NCBI GenBank assembly: GCA_021794205.1
Contig: JAJYRH010000011.1
Span: 1 to 64,000, forward strand
Length of the DNA: 64,000 nucleotides
Direction of reading: 5' to 3'
Origin: a bacterium
GTDB taxonomy: Bacteria; Vulcanimicrobiota; Vulcanimicrobiia; Vulcanimicrobiales; Vulcanimicrobiaceae
The translations under genes and the position numbers were made by a program. The notes beneath the pieces were generated by a model, which had not been told where the DNA came from, did no database searches, and saw only the letters and a list, made by a program, of their open reading frames with translations. Shown here piece by piece: positions 1-11,266 of this stretch. The stretch's first letter is position 1; each line of letters starts with the position of its first letter.

Positions 1-65
1 CCGAGATTGAGTTCGGGGTCTTTGACCTCCGCGAGCGCTTCGCGAACTTGGTCGACGGTTGGCAT
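1..65 (-). CDS. sufT: SufT/DUF59 (MIP18-family) iron-sulfur assembly protein, N-terminal fragment
   Basis: Only the first 21 codons are inside the window; the gene continues off the left edge. Reading leftward from ATG at 65, the protein begins MPTVDQVREALAEVKDPELN. The VREALAEVKDPEL core is typical of the start of DUF59/MIP18 proteins (SufT, PaaD-like), which help in iron-sulfur cluster maturation. A weak purine stretch (AAAGAGTAGAG) precedes the start. It is divergent from the next gene. The family call rests on about 20 residues; the exact subfamily cannot be decided. Confidence 0.7.
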   Translation of the reverse strand, partial: MPTVDQVREALAEVKDPELNL

Positions 66-142
66 GGGGCTCTACTCTTTCTACTTTACAAACGCACCGA
101 TAGGCTTTCGGAACCCAGGCGCCGTAGGGTGTCGATGTGTCA

Positions 143-592
143 ATGCGTCGTACTGGATTGCTCTCAACCATCACCTTCCTCCTTGCGCTCGCCCCCGGGG
201 TAGCGCTTGCGGGCGCCTCCGCTGCGGTCGGCGTGGCGGTGACGAGCCAGCCGAGCTCGACCGGAGGGATGGCGATTCTGAGCAGCGGCCCCTCGATTCC
301 GTTGCTGCCGATCGATTTTCAGGCGAGCCTCGCCGTGCCGGCCACCAAGAATGGGGGCTTCGCCCTAACCGCGGAGATGCGCGGCTTTACCGGCGGTGGC
401 TTCGGCGGGGCGTATTTTGGCGGCGGAGTCGGAATCGGAACGATCGGCACGACCCGCACCATCGGGCCGGTCTTCACCGTTTTTGCCGGCAAGCCGATCG
501 CCCCGTTCACCTCGCTGGAGATCAGGCTCTATCAGGCCTCAAGGGACGGCGGCAGCACGATCGGGTTCGTCGGCCTACGCTTTGGGCTGTAA
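143..592 (+). CDS. Small exported protein of unknown function
   Basis: 149 residues when started at ATG 143; an in-frame GTG at 137 would add two residues. The N-terminus is a clear Sec signal peptide: two arginines, a leucine-rich core (TITFLLALAPGVALA) and small residues at the expected cleavage point. The mature part is Ala/Gly/Ser-rich, with a glycine-rich stretch (GGGFGGAYFGGGVGIG) near residue 95 and alternating hydrophobic residues suggesting beta strands. It could be a small periplasmic or outer-membrane barrel-like protein. I recognise no family. It stands alone between the divergent SufT-like gene and clpC. Confidence 0.6.
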   Translation: MRRTGLLSTITFLLALAPGVALAGASAAVGVAVTSQPSSTGGMAILSSGPSIPLLPIDFQASLAVPATKNGGFALTAEMRGFTGGGFGGAYFGGGVGIGTIGTTRTIGPVFTVFAGKPIAPFTSLEIRLYQASRDGGSTIGFVGLRFGL

Positions 593-594
593 CG

Positions 595-612
595 GGCGAA
601 CCTTTGTTCGCG
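595..612. promoter_or_regulatory. Palindrome CGAAC-CTTT-GTTCG between the exported-protein gene and clpC
   Basis: A perfect inverted repeat GCGAAC(596-601)-CTTT-GTTCGC(606-611) lies just after the stop codon of the preceding gene and about 40 bases before the clpC start. Its core GAAC-N4-GTTC is the LexA (SOS) box form known from Firmicutes and Actinobacteria. No T-run follows, so it does not look like a terminator. It could be a LexA-type operator, another dyad operator or chance. Confidence 0.3.
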
Positions 613-649
613 TTCTACGGTTGGAGAGAGTAAGAGGAGACGAGTAAAG

Positions 650-3148
<2,499 letters not shown>

Positions 3149-3166
3149 CCGGCTCCCCAACCAAGG

Positions 3167-4150
3167 GTGGCTCGAGTCGATGCGAAGTCGGTGCTCCTCG
3201 TGCGTCTTCTCGGCGCGCTCGACGAGGGGCGCCACTCGTTTGAGGGCCTGCGCGAACGGATCGCGCAGGACGGCCCCTTGCCGAGCCCTCGCTCCCTGCG
3301 TCGCTATCTCTCAGTGCTCGCGGACTCAAATTTCCCATGGTTTTACGACCGCACGCGCGGCGTCTACCGCTTCGTCGACGGCTATTCGCTGCGCGCGCTC
3401 AAGCTCGATCGCGGCGAGATCTTCGGGCTCGTAGCACTTCGTTCGCTAGCGAAATCGCTCGGAGGATCGGTCGGCGAAGCGGTCGATACCCTTGCGCGCC
3501 GGGTCGTCGGCTCGGGAGAGGGGCAGGGAGCGGAGCCGAGCTCTCTCTCGATCGGCATGCCGTTGCCGCGCGCACAACTCGACGAGCGAACGGAGAGCGT
3601 CCGTGAAACGATCGCTGCCGCCGAGCGCGACCGACGCGTCGTGACGATCGAATACGTCGATCGATACGGAAAAAGAAGCACCCGCGATATCGAGCCGTAT
3701 GGGCTGATCGTCGGGGGAGGGCGCTATTACTGCGTCGGCTACGACCGCATGCGGCGCGCGCGCCGAACCTTTGCCCTCGACGGTATCGAATCGGCGAGAT
3801 TAACGGCGCGTACCTACCAGCGCCCCGCCGAATTCGATATGGAAAAATGGATGTCGAGTTCGATCTCCGGCCTCATGACCGGCGATGCGGCGCACGAGGT
3901 CGTCGTTCGCTTCGACCCACGGATCGCAAAGGCGGCGGTCGCGGCCTCGTCGCGACTCGATCGCGACGTCCTTCAAGGGGAGGAGGGGGGCGTGGACCTT
4001 CGGTTGCGCGTCGCCGACCTCGATGAGTTGCTGCGTTGGGTGCTCGGCTGGGGCGGCGAGGCCCGGCTCCTTGGGCCGCCGAGCGCGCTGCTCGCTATGC
4101 GTCGCTTGCTCGCCGAGATCGCTCGCCACTACGATGGGCAGCCGACATGA
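3167..4150 (+). CDS. WYL-domain transcriptional regulator (YafY/PafBC type)
   Basis: 327 residues from GTG 3167, 18 bases after the clpC stop, so probably co-transcribed with it. The N-terminal 70 residues form a winged helix-turn-helix (LPSPRSLRRYLSVL recognition region). Residues about 145-215 are a WYL domain, with TIEYVDRYG, DIEPYGL and GRYYCVGYD in the usual order. The C-terminal 90 residues match a WCX extension. WYL proteins bind nucleic-acid or nucleotide ligands and often control DNA-damage or stress genes. The start is uncertain: the AAGG before GTG 3167 is too close, and GTG codons at 3191 and 3200 are alternatives. Confidence 0.85.
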   Translation: MARVDAKSVLLVRLLGALDEGRHSFEGLRERIAQDGPLPSPRSLRRYLSVLADSNFPWFYDRTRGVYRFVDGYSLRALKLDRGEIFGLVALRSLAKSLGGSVGEAVDTLARRVVGSGEGQGAEPSSLSIGMPLPRAQLDERTESVRETIAAAERDRRVVTIEYVDRYGKRSTRDIEPYGLIVGGGRYYCVGYDRMRRARRTFALDGIESARLTARTYQRPAEFDMEKWMSSSISGLMTGDAAHEVVVRFDPRIAKAAVAASSRLDRDVLQGEEGGVDLRLRVADLDELLRWVLGWGGEARLLGPPSALLAMRRLLAEIARHYDGQPT

Positions 4151-4185
4151 GGTTATTTATTCGGAGCGCCGAAGGCTAGGCGTCG

Positions 4186-4701
4186 ATGAAACGTTTGACG
4201 ATGTTCGCCGCCCTCACCGGGCTTGCGCTCTCGCTGCTCGCGCCGAGACCGGCGATGAGTTTCTTCGGCGGTCTTCCGATCGACGGTATCCGGTGCGATG
4301 CGACCGAGGGCGTCGTGCTGCACATTCACAGCCATCTCCAGCTCGTCGACCGCGGTCACCCCGTAACCGTGCCGGCGTATATCGGTATTCCGGCGGTAAA
4401 TCCCCCGTGTCTCTACTGGCTTCACACGCACGATGCGACCGGGATCATTCACATCGAATCGCCGAGCAAACGCCCGTTTACGCTCGGTGAATTTTTTGAC
4501 GTTTGGGGGCAGAGCCTGAGTTGGAGCGCCGCCGGTACGCTCCGCGCGCCGCGCGGCAAACGCCTGCGCGTCATCGTGAATGGCCGTATCTGGCACGGGC
4601 GCTCGCCGCGCGACATTCTCCTCCGCAATCACGAAGACATCACCATTGAAGTGGGACCGCCTTTCGTCGCGCAGCGCCCGTTCGATTGGTCGCGGATGTA
4701 G
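4186..4701 (+). CDS. Exported protein with HxHxH and LHTHDATGIIHIE motifs, function unknown
   Basis: 171 residues with a Sec signal peptide (MKRLTMFAALTGLALSLLAP, cleavage probably near residue 24). The mature protein has two cysteines (C37, C75) that could form a disulfide. Histidine motifs are H46-I-H48-S-H50 and CLYWLHTHDATGIIHIES at 75-92. The C-terminal half contains VNGR-IWHG, then LRNHEDITIEVG near residue 146. I have a sense of similar uncharacterised proteins in Actinobacteria and Chloroflexi but cannot name a family. The histidines suggest metal or haem binding outside the cytoplasm (inference). It starts 10 bases upstream of hutH and may be transcribed with the hut genes. Confidence 0.7.
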   Translation: MKRLTMFAALTGLALSLLAPRPAMSFFGGLPIDGIRCDATEGVVLHIHSHLQLVDRGHPVTVPAYIGIPAVNPPCLYWLHTHDATGIIHIESPSKRPFTLGEFFDVWGQSLSWSAAGTLRAPRGKRLRVIVNGRIWHGRSPRDILLRNHEDITIEVGPPFVAQRPFDWSRM

Positions 4702-4710
4702 GGTGCGGCG

Positions 4711-6246
4711 ATGAGTACGGCACCTGCAACCATCGAACTCGACGGGCGTCGTCTCTCGCTCGAAAGCATCGCCGCAATTGCCGAAGGTGGCGCGCGGATC
4801 CGGGTGAGCGATGAGGCCAACGCTCGCGTCGCGCGGGCGCGTGCGTTCGTCGAGGAGCGCTTTGCCGACGGAGATGCGATCTATGGCGTGACCACCGGGT
4901 TCGGTCGGCTCGCCAACGTGCAGATCGATCCCGCCGATGCGGCGCTCCTGCAGTTGAATCTCGTCCGCAGTCACGCCGCCGGGACCGGCGCTCCGCTCGA
5001 AGAACGATACGTGCGCGCCGCCGGCGTGCTGCGCGTGAATTCGCTCGCCGCCGGGCATTCGGGAATCGCACCGGCGACGCTCGCGCTGCTCGTCGAAACG
5101 CTCAACCGCGGGGTCACGCCGGTCGTACCGATGCAGGGCTCCGTGGGCGCGAGCGGAGATCTCGCGCCGCTCGCCCACATGTCGCTTTTGTTGATCGGTG
5201 AAGGCGAAGCGCTCTATCGCGGCGAGCGTATGCCCGCCGCGCGAGCGCTCGCCGAAGCGGGCTTGGTGCCGGTGGTCTTAGGCGCGAAGGAAGGGCTCGC
5301 GCTCATCAACGGAACGCAGGTGATGACCGGCATCGCCGCGCTCTCGCTACTGCGCGCGCAACGGCTCGCCGACAGCGCCGACCTTATTGCGGCGATGTCG
5401 CTGGAGGCCTATCTCGGAACCGACGCGGTTTTCGATCGGCGCATCAATGCGCTACGTCCCCACCGCGGGCAACGCATCGTCGCTGCTCGTTTGCGTCGTT
5501 TCCTCGAAGGTTCGGAGATCATGCAATCGCATCGAGCCTGCGGCCGCGTCCAGGATCCGTATTCGTTCCGCTGCATTCCTGTGGTGCACGGAGCGGTTCG
5601 CGATTCGATCGAACACGCGCGCTCGGTCGCCGAAGTGGAGGCGAATTCGGTCACCGATAACCCGCTCGTCTTCCCCGAAGATCGCGTGTTTCTGAGCGGT
5701 GGAAATTTTCACGGAGAGCCGATCGCGCTCGCCATCGACTTTTTGAAAATGGCGATCTGCGAGATCGCATCGATCTCCGAGCGACGCCTGTATTTGCTCT
5801 TGAACGCCGGCGACCGCGACCTTCCGCTCTTTCTCGCTCGCAAGAGCGGGCTTCAATCGGGATTGATGATCGTGCAGTATGCCTCGGCGGCACTCGTCAA
5901 CGATAATAAAGCGCTCGCGTGGCCGAGTAGCGTCGATTCCATTCCGACCTCGGCCGGGCAAGAGGATCACGTCAGCATGGGCATGACCTCGGCGAACAAT
6001 CTCGTGCGGGTGCTCGACAACGTCGAGGGCTCCCTCGCATGCGAATTGCTCGGCGCGCTCGCGGCGACCGATTTTCGTCGACCGTTGCGAAGTGCTCGCG
6101 CGACGGAGGAACTCTACGCGCTCGCGCGGCGAACGATACTGCCGCTCACCGACGACCGCTCGCCCGCACCCGATATTCTTGCGGCACGCGAGCTCGTTCG
6201 CTCGGGCGCGATCGCAGAAATTTTCGCTCGAGCAACATCGGAGTAA
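4711..6246 (+). CDS. hutH: Histidine ammonia-lyase
   Basis: 511 residues, the family norm. It deaminates L-histidine to trans-urocanate, the first step of histidine degradation, in the cytoplasm. The signature GSVGASGDLAPLAH is present; the A147-S148-G149 triad cyclises to the MIO electrophile. Other conserved blocks include YGVTTGFG near residue 55, QDPYSFRC and SGGNFHGEP. It is the first enzyme gene of a hutH-hutU-hutI-hutF-like operon, with 15 bases before hutU. No hutC-type regulator gene is adjacent. Confidence 0.97.
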   Translation: MSTAPATIELDGRRLSLESIAAIAEGGARIRVSDEANARVARARAFVEERFADGDAIYGVTTGFGRLANVQIDPADAALLQLNLVRSHAAGTGAPLEERYVRAAGVLRVNSLAAGHSGIAPATLALLVETLNRGVTPVVPMQGSVGASGDLAPLAHMSLLLIGEGEALYRGERMPAARALAEAGLVPVVLGAKEGLALINGTQVMTGIAALSLLRAQRLADSADLIAAMSLEAYLGTDAVFDRRINALRPHRGQRIVAARLRRFLEGSEIMQSHRACGRVQDPYSFRCIPVVHGAVRDSIEHARSVAEVEANSVTDNPLVFPEDRVFLSGGNFHGEPIALAIDFLKMAICEIASISERRLYLLLNAGDRDLPLFLARKSGLQSGLMIVQYASAALVNDNKALAWPSSVDSIPTSAGQEDHVSMGMTSANNLVRVLDNVEGSLACELLGALAATDFRRPLRSARATEELYALARRTILPLTDDRSPAPDILAARELVRSGAIAEIFARATSE

Positions 6247-6261
6247 CAAAAGGAGAAGCGC

Positions 6262-7923
6262 ATGAGTATGACGTTATCGGGGCCACGGCCGGTACGGGCC
6301 GCGCGTGGTTCGGAGTTGACCTGTCTGGGATGGCCGCAGGAAGCCGCGTTGCGCATGCTGATGAACAATCTCGATCCCGAGGTTGCCGAGCGCCCCGACG
6401 ACCTCGTCGTTTACGGCGGTAGCGGGCGCGCGGCGCGCTCTTGGGAAGCGTTCGATGCGCTCGTTCGCACGTTGCGTCGCCTCAAGAGCGACGAAACGAT
6501 GGTGGTGCAGAGCGGCAAACCGGTCGCCGTTTGGAAGACGCACGAACGCGCGCCGCGGGTCTTGATCGCCAATAGCAATCTCGTTCCGAAGTGGGCCGAT
6601 TGGGAGACCTTCCGCTCGCTCGAGGCGCAAGGGCTTACGATGTACGGGCAGATGACCGCCGGGTCGTGGATCTACATCGGCACTCAGGGCATCGTGCAGG
6701 GCACCTACGAAACGTTCGCCGAGCTCGCGCGCCAACATTACGGCGGCACGTTGCGCGGCCGCGTCGCGCTCACGGCGGGTATCGGCGGCATGGGCGGCGC
6801 GCAGCCGCTCGCGATTACGATGTGCGAGGGCATCGCGTTGGTGGTCGACGTCGACCGCGCGCGCTTGGAGCGCCGCCGCGATCTGCGCTACCTCGATCTC
6901 GTCGTCGATTCGCGCGATGAGGCGCTCGCCCGCGTCGAACGCGCTCGGCGAGACGGAGAGGCGATCTCGGTGGGATACCAAGGGAATGCCGCCGATGAAT
7001 TTGCCGCGCTCTTTGCAGCGGGGCTGCGCCCCGATGCCGTGACCGATCAAACCTCCGCGCACGATATGCTCAACGGCTACGTTCCATCGGGGCTGACGCT
7101 CGCCGAGGCCGACGCGCTGCGCGCGAGCGATCCGGCGGAGTACGAACGGCGCAGTTACGAGACTGCCGGCCGACACGTGGAAGCGATGTTGCAATTTCTC
7201 GACGCCGGTGCGGTGGTCTTCGATTACGGAAATAACCTGCGCGAAGCGGCGAAGAAGGCCGGCGTCAAACGCGCCTTCGATTTTCCGGGCTTCGTTCCGG
7301 CATTTATCCGGCCGCTCTTCTGCCGTGGGAGCGGGCCGTTTCGTTTTGCCGCGCTCTCTGGAGATCCGGCTGATATCGCTCGCTGCGATCGCGAACTCCT
7401 GGCGCTCTTCCCCGACGACGCGCATCTCCATCGGTGGCTCACGATGGCGCGAGAACGGATCGCCTTCCAAGGTTTGCCCGCGCGCATCTGCTGGTTGGGC
7501 TACGGAGATCGAGCGAAGGCGGGACTCGCGTTCAACGATCTCGTGCGTCGTGGAGAACTTTCGGCGCCGATCGTCATCGGGCGCGATCATCTCGATACGG
7601 GGAGCGTCGCCTCGCCCTATCGAGAGACCGAGGGCATGCGTGACGGAAGCGACGCCATCGCGGATTGGCCGATTCTCAACGCGATGCTCAATACCGCAGC
7701 GGGCGCGCATTGGGTGAGCTTTCACCACGGCGGCGGCGTCGGCATCGGGTATAGCTTGCACGCGGGCATGGTGGTCGTCGCCGATGGTTCGCGCGACGCG
7801 GAAGAGCGCTTGGGCGCGGTCCTCACCACCGACTGCGGTATGGGCGTCGTGCGTCACGCCGATGCCGGGTACGAAACGGCGATCGAGACCGCCGATGAGA
7901 AGGGCATCGATTGGCGGCTCTAG
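6262..7923 (+). CDS. hutU: Urocanate hydratase
   Basis: 553 residues, full length. It converts urocanate to 4-imidazolone-5-propanoate using tightly bound NAD+ as an electrophile. The NAD-binding motif [14 protein letters not shown] begins near residue 170. The C-terminal [15 protein letters not shown] block is present, as is the [12 protein letters not shown] segment. The start at ATG 6262 is supported by AAAGGAG about 7 bases upstream. Its last codons overlap the start of hutI by 13 bases, implying coupled translation. Confidence 0.97.
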   Translation: MSMTLSGPRPVRAARGSELTCLGWPQEAALRMLMNNLDPEVAERPDDLVVYGGSGRAARSWEAFDALVRTLRRLKSDETMVVQSGKPVAVWKTHERAPRVLIANSNLVPKWADWETFRSLEAQGLTMYGQMTAGSWIYIGTQGIVQGTYETFAELARQHYGGTLRGRVALTAGIGGMGGAQPLAITMCEGIALVVDVDRARLERRRDLRYLDLVVDSRDEALARVERARRDGEAISVGYQGNAADEFAALFAAGLRPDAVTDQTSAHDMLNGYVPSGLTLAEADALRASDPAEYERRSYETAGRHVEAMLQFLDAGAVVFDYGNNLREAAKKAGVKRAFDFPGFVPAFIRPLFCRGSGPFRFAALSGDPADIARCDRELLALFPDDAHLHRWLTMARERIAFQGLPARICWLGYGDRAKAGLAFNDLVRRGELSAPIVIGRDHLDTGSVASPYRETEGMRDGSDAIADWPILNAMLNTAAGAHWVSFHHGGGVGIGYSLHAGMVVVADGSRDAEERLGAVLTTDCGMGVVRHADAGYETAIETADEKGIDWRL

Positions 7924-9152
7924 CGGGTGCGCCGCCGCTCTTGCTGCGCGGCGCCGCGCTCTTGACCTGCGATACCGAGGCTCCGCAGCAGGGAATTACC
8001 TTCGAGGATCTTGGGTTCGTCGAACGCGGCGCGATCTTGGTGCGCGACGGGCGCATTGCTGCAATGGGCGAGCGGGTCGAGGTGGAGCGCGCGGCGAGCG
8101 GCTTCGATTGCGAGCTCCTCGATCTCCCCGACGCCGTCCTCGCTCCCGGGTTCGTCGACGCACATACCCACCCGCTCTTCTCCGGAAATCGCGAAGCGGA
8201 TTTTCAAGCGCGTCTGCGACACGAGCCCTCTCCGTTGGGGATGCTCTATACCGTTACGCGCACGCGCGAAGCGTTGCTGGCACCGGAGCGTTTTTGGTCC
8301 GGCGATGTCGAGCCGCGCCTGCGAGCGATGCTCGCACACGGAACGACGACCGCCGAAGTGAAGACGGGATATGCGCTGCATCGCCCCGGTGAGCTGGAGT
8401 TACTCGATCTGCTCGCACGCGCGGCATCCGACGAGCGGCTTCCGTGGATTTTGCCGACCTTTCTCGGCGCGCACGCGGTCCCACCGGAGTTTCCCGATGC
8501 CGATGGGTACGTCGACTATTTAATCGATCAGTGCTTGCCCTTCGCGAGGGTTCATGGCGCGCGCTCTGCCGATGCGTTCTGCGAGCCGGGCTTTTTTTCG
8601 GCGTCGCAAACCGAACGCTACCTCGAGGCCGCGCGTCGAGAGGGGCTGCGGTTGCGCGTCCATTGCGATGAAATGCAACATGGCGGTGCGGCGACCATGG
8701 CCCTCGCCCTCGGAGTCGATGCGATCGACCACGGCAATTACATCACCGACGGCGACGTCGAACGTTTGGCCGGTGGGGAGAGCGTACTCGTCGCTTGCCC
8801 GGCGACGATCGACTACCTCGGCTTGGAACGGCACGCTCCCGTGCGCGCCGTCCTCGAACGCGGCGGGCGCGTTGCGTTTGCGAGCGACTATAATCCGGGA
8901 ACCTCGCCGTGCCTCAACCTCCAGCACGTAGCGTACCTCGGAAGAAAGATCTTCGCATTGAGCGCCGCCGAGGCACTCGACGCCGTAACGCGTCAGGCGG
9001 CGCGGAGCCTTCGCGTCGACCGCGGCGTGCTGCGCGTCGGCGGGCATGCCGATATCGTTGCCCTGGGAATCGCGGAGCCCGACGAATTCGGGTGGTTGCA
9101 CGGCGGTAATCTCGCGCGTACGGTCGTTCGTTCCGGGCGCATCGTACGATGA
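7911..9152 (+). CDS. hutI: Imidazolonepropionase
   Basis: 413 residues. It hydrolyses imidazolone propionate to N-formimino-L-glutamate, third step of the hut pathway. It is an amidohydrolase-superfamily metalloenzyme; the metal-binding H85-T-H87 lies in [16 protein letters not shown]. Also present are [17 protein letters not shown] and [15 protein letters not shown], all characteristic of HutI. The best start is TTG 7911, inside the end of hutU; no ATG or GTG is available nearby in this frame, so initiation probably depends on coupling to hutU. It overlaps the next gene by ATGA. Confidence 0.95.
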   Translation: MAALAGAPPLLLRGAALLTCDTEAPQQGITFEDLGFVERGAILVRDGRIAAMGERVEVERAASGFDCELLDLPDAVLAPGFVDAHTHPLFSGNREADFQARLRHEPSPLGMLYTVTRTREALLAPERFWSGDVEPRLRAMLAHGTTTAEVKTGYALHRPGELELLDLLARAASDERLPWILPTFLGAHAVPPEFPDADGYVDYLIDQCLPFARVHGARSADAFCEPGFFSASQTERYLEAARREGLRLRVHCDEMQHGGAATMALALGVDAIDHGNYITDGDVERLAGGESVLVACPATIDYLGLERHAPVRAVLERGGRVAFASDYNPGTSPCLNLQHVAYLGRKIFALSAAEALDAVTRQAARSLRVDRGVLRVGGHADIVALGIAEPDEFGWLHGGNLARTVVRSGRIVR

Positions 9153-10444
9153 GCGAACTTTTTATCGCCGCTCGTGCGATCGTCGGCGGCGAGGAGCGGT
9201 GCGAGATCGGCTTTCTCGTCGAGAACGGCCGTTTTGCAAAAGTCGGCGATGCGAAAACGCTCGCGCTTGAGGCGGCGCATCACGGAACGCCGACCCGTCG
9301 CTTTCCCGAGGATCGCGTGCTGATTCCGGGCTTTATCAACGGGCATAGCCACGCCTATCAAGTGCTCTTGCGCGGCTGGGCCGACGATTGGGGATTCGAC
9401 CGGTGGCGCAGCGATGCGCTCTATCGCGTCGTACCGCAATTAACCCCCGATGATATCTACTGGGTCTTTCTCTTTGCCTTTAGCGAGATGCTCGCCGCAG
9501 GTATTACCACAGTGGCCGAGTTCTTCTATCTCAATGGGGAGGGAAACGCTCGCGCCGAAGCGGCGATCCGGGCCGCTCGCGAGACCGGAATTCGGCTGGT
9601 ATTCGCGCGGACGTGGATGGATGCGGCGTACGCTCCCGACGCCTATAGAGAAACGATCGCCGACGCGCGGTCGAGGAGCGAAGCGTTGCTTTCCCGCCAT
9701 TCCGATATTCACTTTTGCGTCGCGCCGCATTCCTTGCACGCCGCCTCGCCGGCGATGATCGAAGCCGCGGCGGCGTTTTCCGCCGAATACGACTGCATGT
9801 TGCACGTGCACGTTGCGGAGGCGGCATACGAAGGAGAGGCGACGTTGCGGGAGCACGGCGTCACCCCTATCCGCTTCCTCGACCGGCTCGGCGCGCTCAA
9901 CGAACGCTGCGTTGCGGTGCACGCCATTTACATCGACGACGAAGAGAAGCGACTGCTCGCGGAGCGCGGCGCGCGCGTCATTCATAATCCGATGACGAAT
10001 CAATATCTCGGCGACGGCATCTGCGATATTTCGAGCCTGCACGCGCTCGGCGTGCCGCTCGGGCTCGGCACCGATGCCGACGTGAAGCCGTCGGCGATCG
10101 ACGAAATGCGCGCCGCGTCGCTGCTGCAGAAGATCGCGCGGACCGACGGGGCGGCATTTGGAGCGCGCGCGGCGTTCGATCTGGCGACGGCGAGCGGTGC
10201 GCGCGCGCTGCGTGTCGATGCCGGACGGCTCGAAGAGGGTGCGTTCGCCGATTTCGTCGTCCTCGATGCTCGCGGGATCGACCCCTGGGCGCCGGCGGTG
10301 AACGCGCTGGTCTATCGCGGCGAAGATGCGTGGGTGCAGGGCACGTTCGTCAGCGGACGGCGCGTCGCCGGTCGCGAGCCGAGTGCGGCGGCGAGCGCGG
10401 CGCGGGAGCACCTACGGAGTATCGCGGAACGCCTCATCCCGTAG
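9149..10444 (+). CDS. hutF: Amidohydrolase, probable formimidoylglutamate deiminase (HutF-like)
   Basis: 431 residues, ATGA overlap with hutI. Amidohydrolase superfamily: H66-S-H68 in the first metal motif, APHSLHAASP, HVHVAE, HAIYID and GLGTDADVKPS follow in order. Several blocks recall HutF, which turns formiminoglutamate into formylglutamate plus ammonia: YRVVPQLTPDDI, EMLAAGITTVAEF, NQYLGDGI. The EMRAASLLQK segment is closer to ATZ/TRZ and methylthioadenosine deaminases. Genome position decides the call: it follows hutI directly. Uncertain point: a HutG-type formylglutamate hydrolase is not in the window, while a formiminotransferase gene (33084-33962) is. The end overlaps the convergent hydrolase gene by 33 bases. 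Confidence 0.68.
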   Translation: MSELFIAARAIVGGEERCEIGFLVENGRFAKVGDAKTLALEAAHHGTPTRRFPEDRVLIPGFINGHSHAYQVLLRGWADDWGFDRWRSDALYRVVPQLTPDDIYWVFLFAFSEMLAAGITTVAEFFYLNGEGNARAEAAIRAARETGIRLVFARTWMDAAYAPDAYRETIADARSRSEALLSRHSDIHFCVAPHSLHAASPAMIEAAAAFSAEYDCMLHVHVAEAAYEGEATLREHGVTPIRFLDRLGALNERCVAVHAIYIDDEEKRLLAERGARVIHNPMTNQYLGDGICDISSLHALGVPLGLGTDADVKPSAIDEMRAASLLQKIARTDGAAFGARAAFDLATASGARALRVDAGRLEEGAFADFVVLDARGIDPWAPAVNALVYRGEDAWVQGTFVSGRRVAGREPSAAASAAREHLRSIAERLIP

Positions 10445-11209
10445 CAGGCGCATGAACGTGCCGAATCGCGCGTTGTTCTCCGGCGTCGAGGGCATCTCGG
10501 TGTAGACGACGAGCGCGGCCCGCCGCCCGTCGACGGTCGTGAGAATTCCCCCGTCGTGGCTCACCTCGCTCGTGTCGCCGGTCTTATGGGCGAATCGGTC
10601 GCCGGGGGCGAGGCCGAGGCTGAGCTTGTCGTTCCACTGCTGCGCGGCGAGCCACCCTTCGAGGAGCGCGGCGCCTGGGAATCTCCGTTCGGCGATTGCC
10701 AGAAAGAGCCGGGCGGCGTCGCGCACGGGATGTGCGTTTCGATGCTCGCCGTCCCACTCCGGGTCGGCGATGAGCGGATCGCTTCCGGAGAGCTTGCGAT
10801 AGAAGCCCGTTGCCTCGAGACCGAGTTCCTCGCGTACGAGCGAGGTCGCTCGCTCGCGGCCGAGCCGGTCGAAGAGTTCGTTGGTCGCGACGTTATCGGA
10901 GCGGTCGACGGCGTATCGGCAGAGCTCGTCGAGGCTCGCGGGGTACCCGGGTTCGATCGGCGAGGGGGCGTCGTTGAGTGTCAGGTTCGCGGGGTTGACG
11001 GGGCGGCGCTCCTCAAGGCTTCGTTCGCCACGTGCGACCAGAAGGAGGGCGGCAGCGGCGAGCGGCGTTTTAATGGTGCTCGCAGGGTAGATCCAGCGCT
11101 CAGCATCGAGCGCGGCCGCCCGCCCGCCGGGACTCAGGGGATCCCAGAGGATCGAGGCCCGAACGAGCCCGGCGCGTCCGGCGTACTCCTGAAGCTGCGA
11201 GCTCTCCAT
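10412..11209 (-). CDS. Class A beta-lactamase-like serine hydrolase, apparently cytoplasmic
   Basis: 265 residues from ATG 11209. The penicillin-interacting fold is shown by three motifs in order: S44-T-I-K47 (SxxK nucleophile and base), S104-D-N106 and K209-T-G211. Genuine class A beta-lactamases carry an omega-loop glutamate (ExxLN); I cannot find that here, the region reading GLEATGFYRKLSGSDP instead. No signal peptide occurs with this start or any longer in-frame start, which is odd for an enzyme acting on cell wall or beta-lactams. It may act as a generic esterase or peptidase. The 3-prime end overlaps the HutF-like gene tail to tail. Confidence 0.72.
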   Translation of the reverse strand: MESSQLQEYAGRAGLVRASILWDPLSPGGRAAALDAERWIYPASTIKTPLAAAALLLVARGERSLEERRPVNPANLTLNDAPSPIEPGYPASLDELCRYAVDRSDNVATNELFDRLGRERATSLVREELGLEATGFYRKLSGSDPLIADPEWDGEHRNAHPVRDAARLFLAIAERRFPGAALLEGWLAAQQWNDKLSLGLAPGDRFAHKTGDTSEVSHDGGILTTVDGRRAALVVYTEMPSTPENNARFGTFMRLLRDEAFRDTP

Positions 11210-11266
11210 GCTGCCGGGGCGCTTCCAGGCCGGGCCCTGCAACCCTCGCTCGCACGATGGGTTAAG

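Noticed and set aside
6274-7857. A 527-codon open frame antisense to hutU
   Set aside because: It is the complement of a strongly conserved enzyme; its product is low-complexity and Arg/His/Ala-rich with no family motif. GC-rich codon use keeps the opposite frame open.
10412-11209. An antibiotic-resistance beta-lactamase
   Set aside because: No signal peptide and no ExxLN omega-loop motif, so a resistance role is not supported despite SxxK, SDN and KTG.
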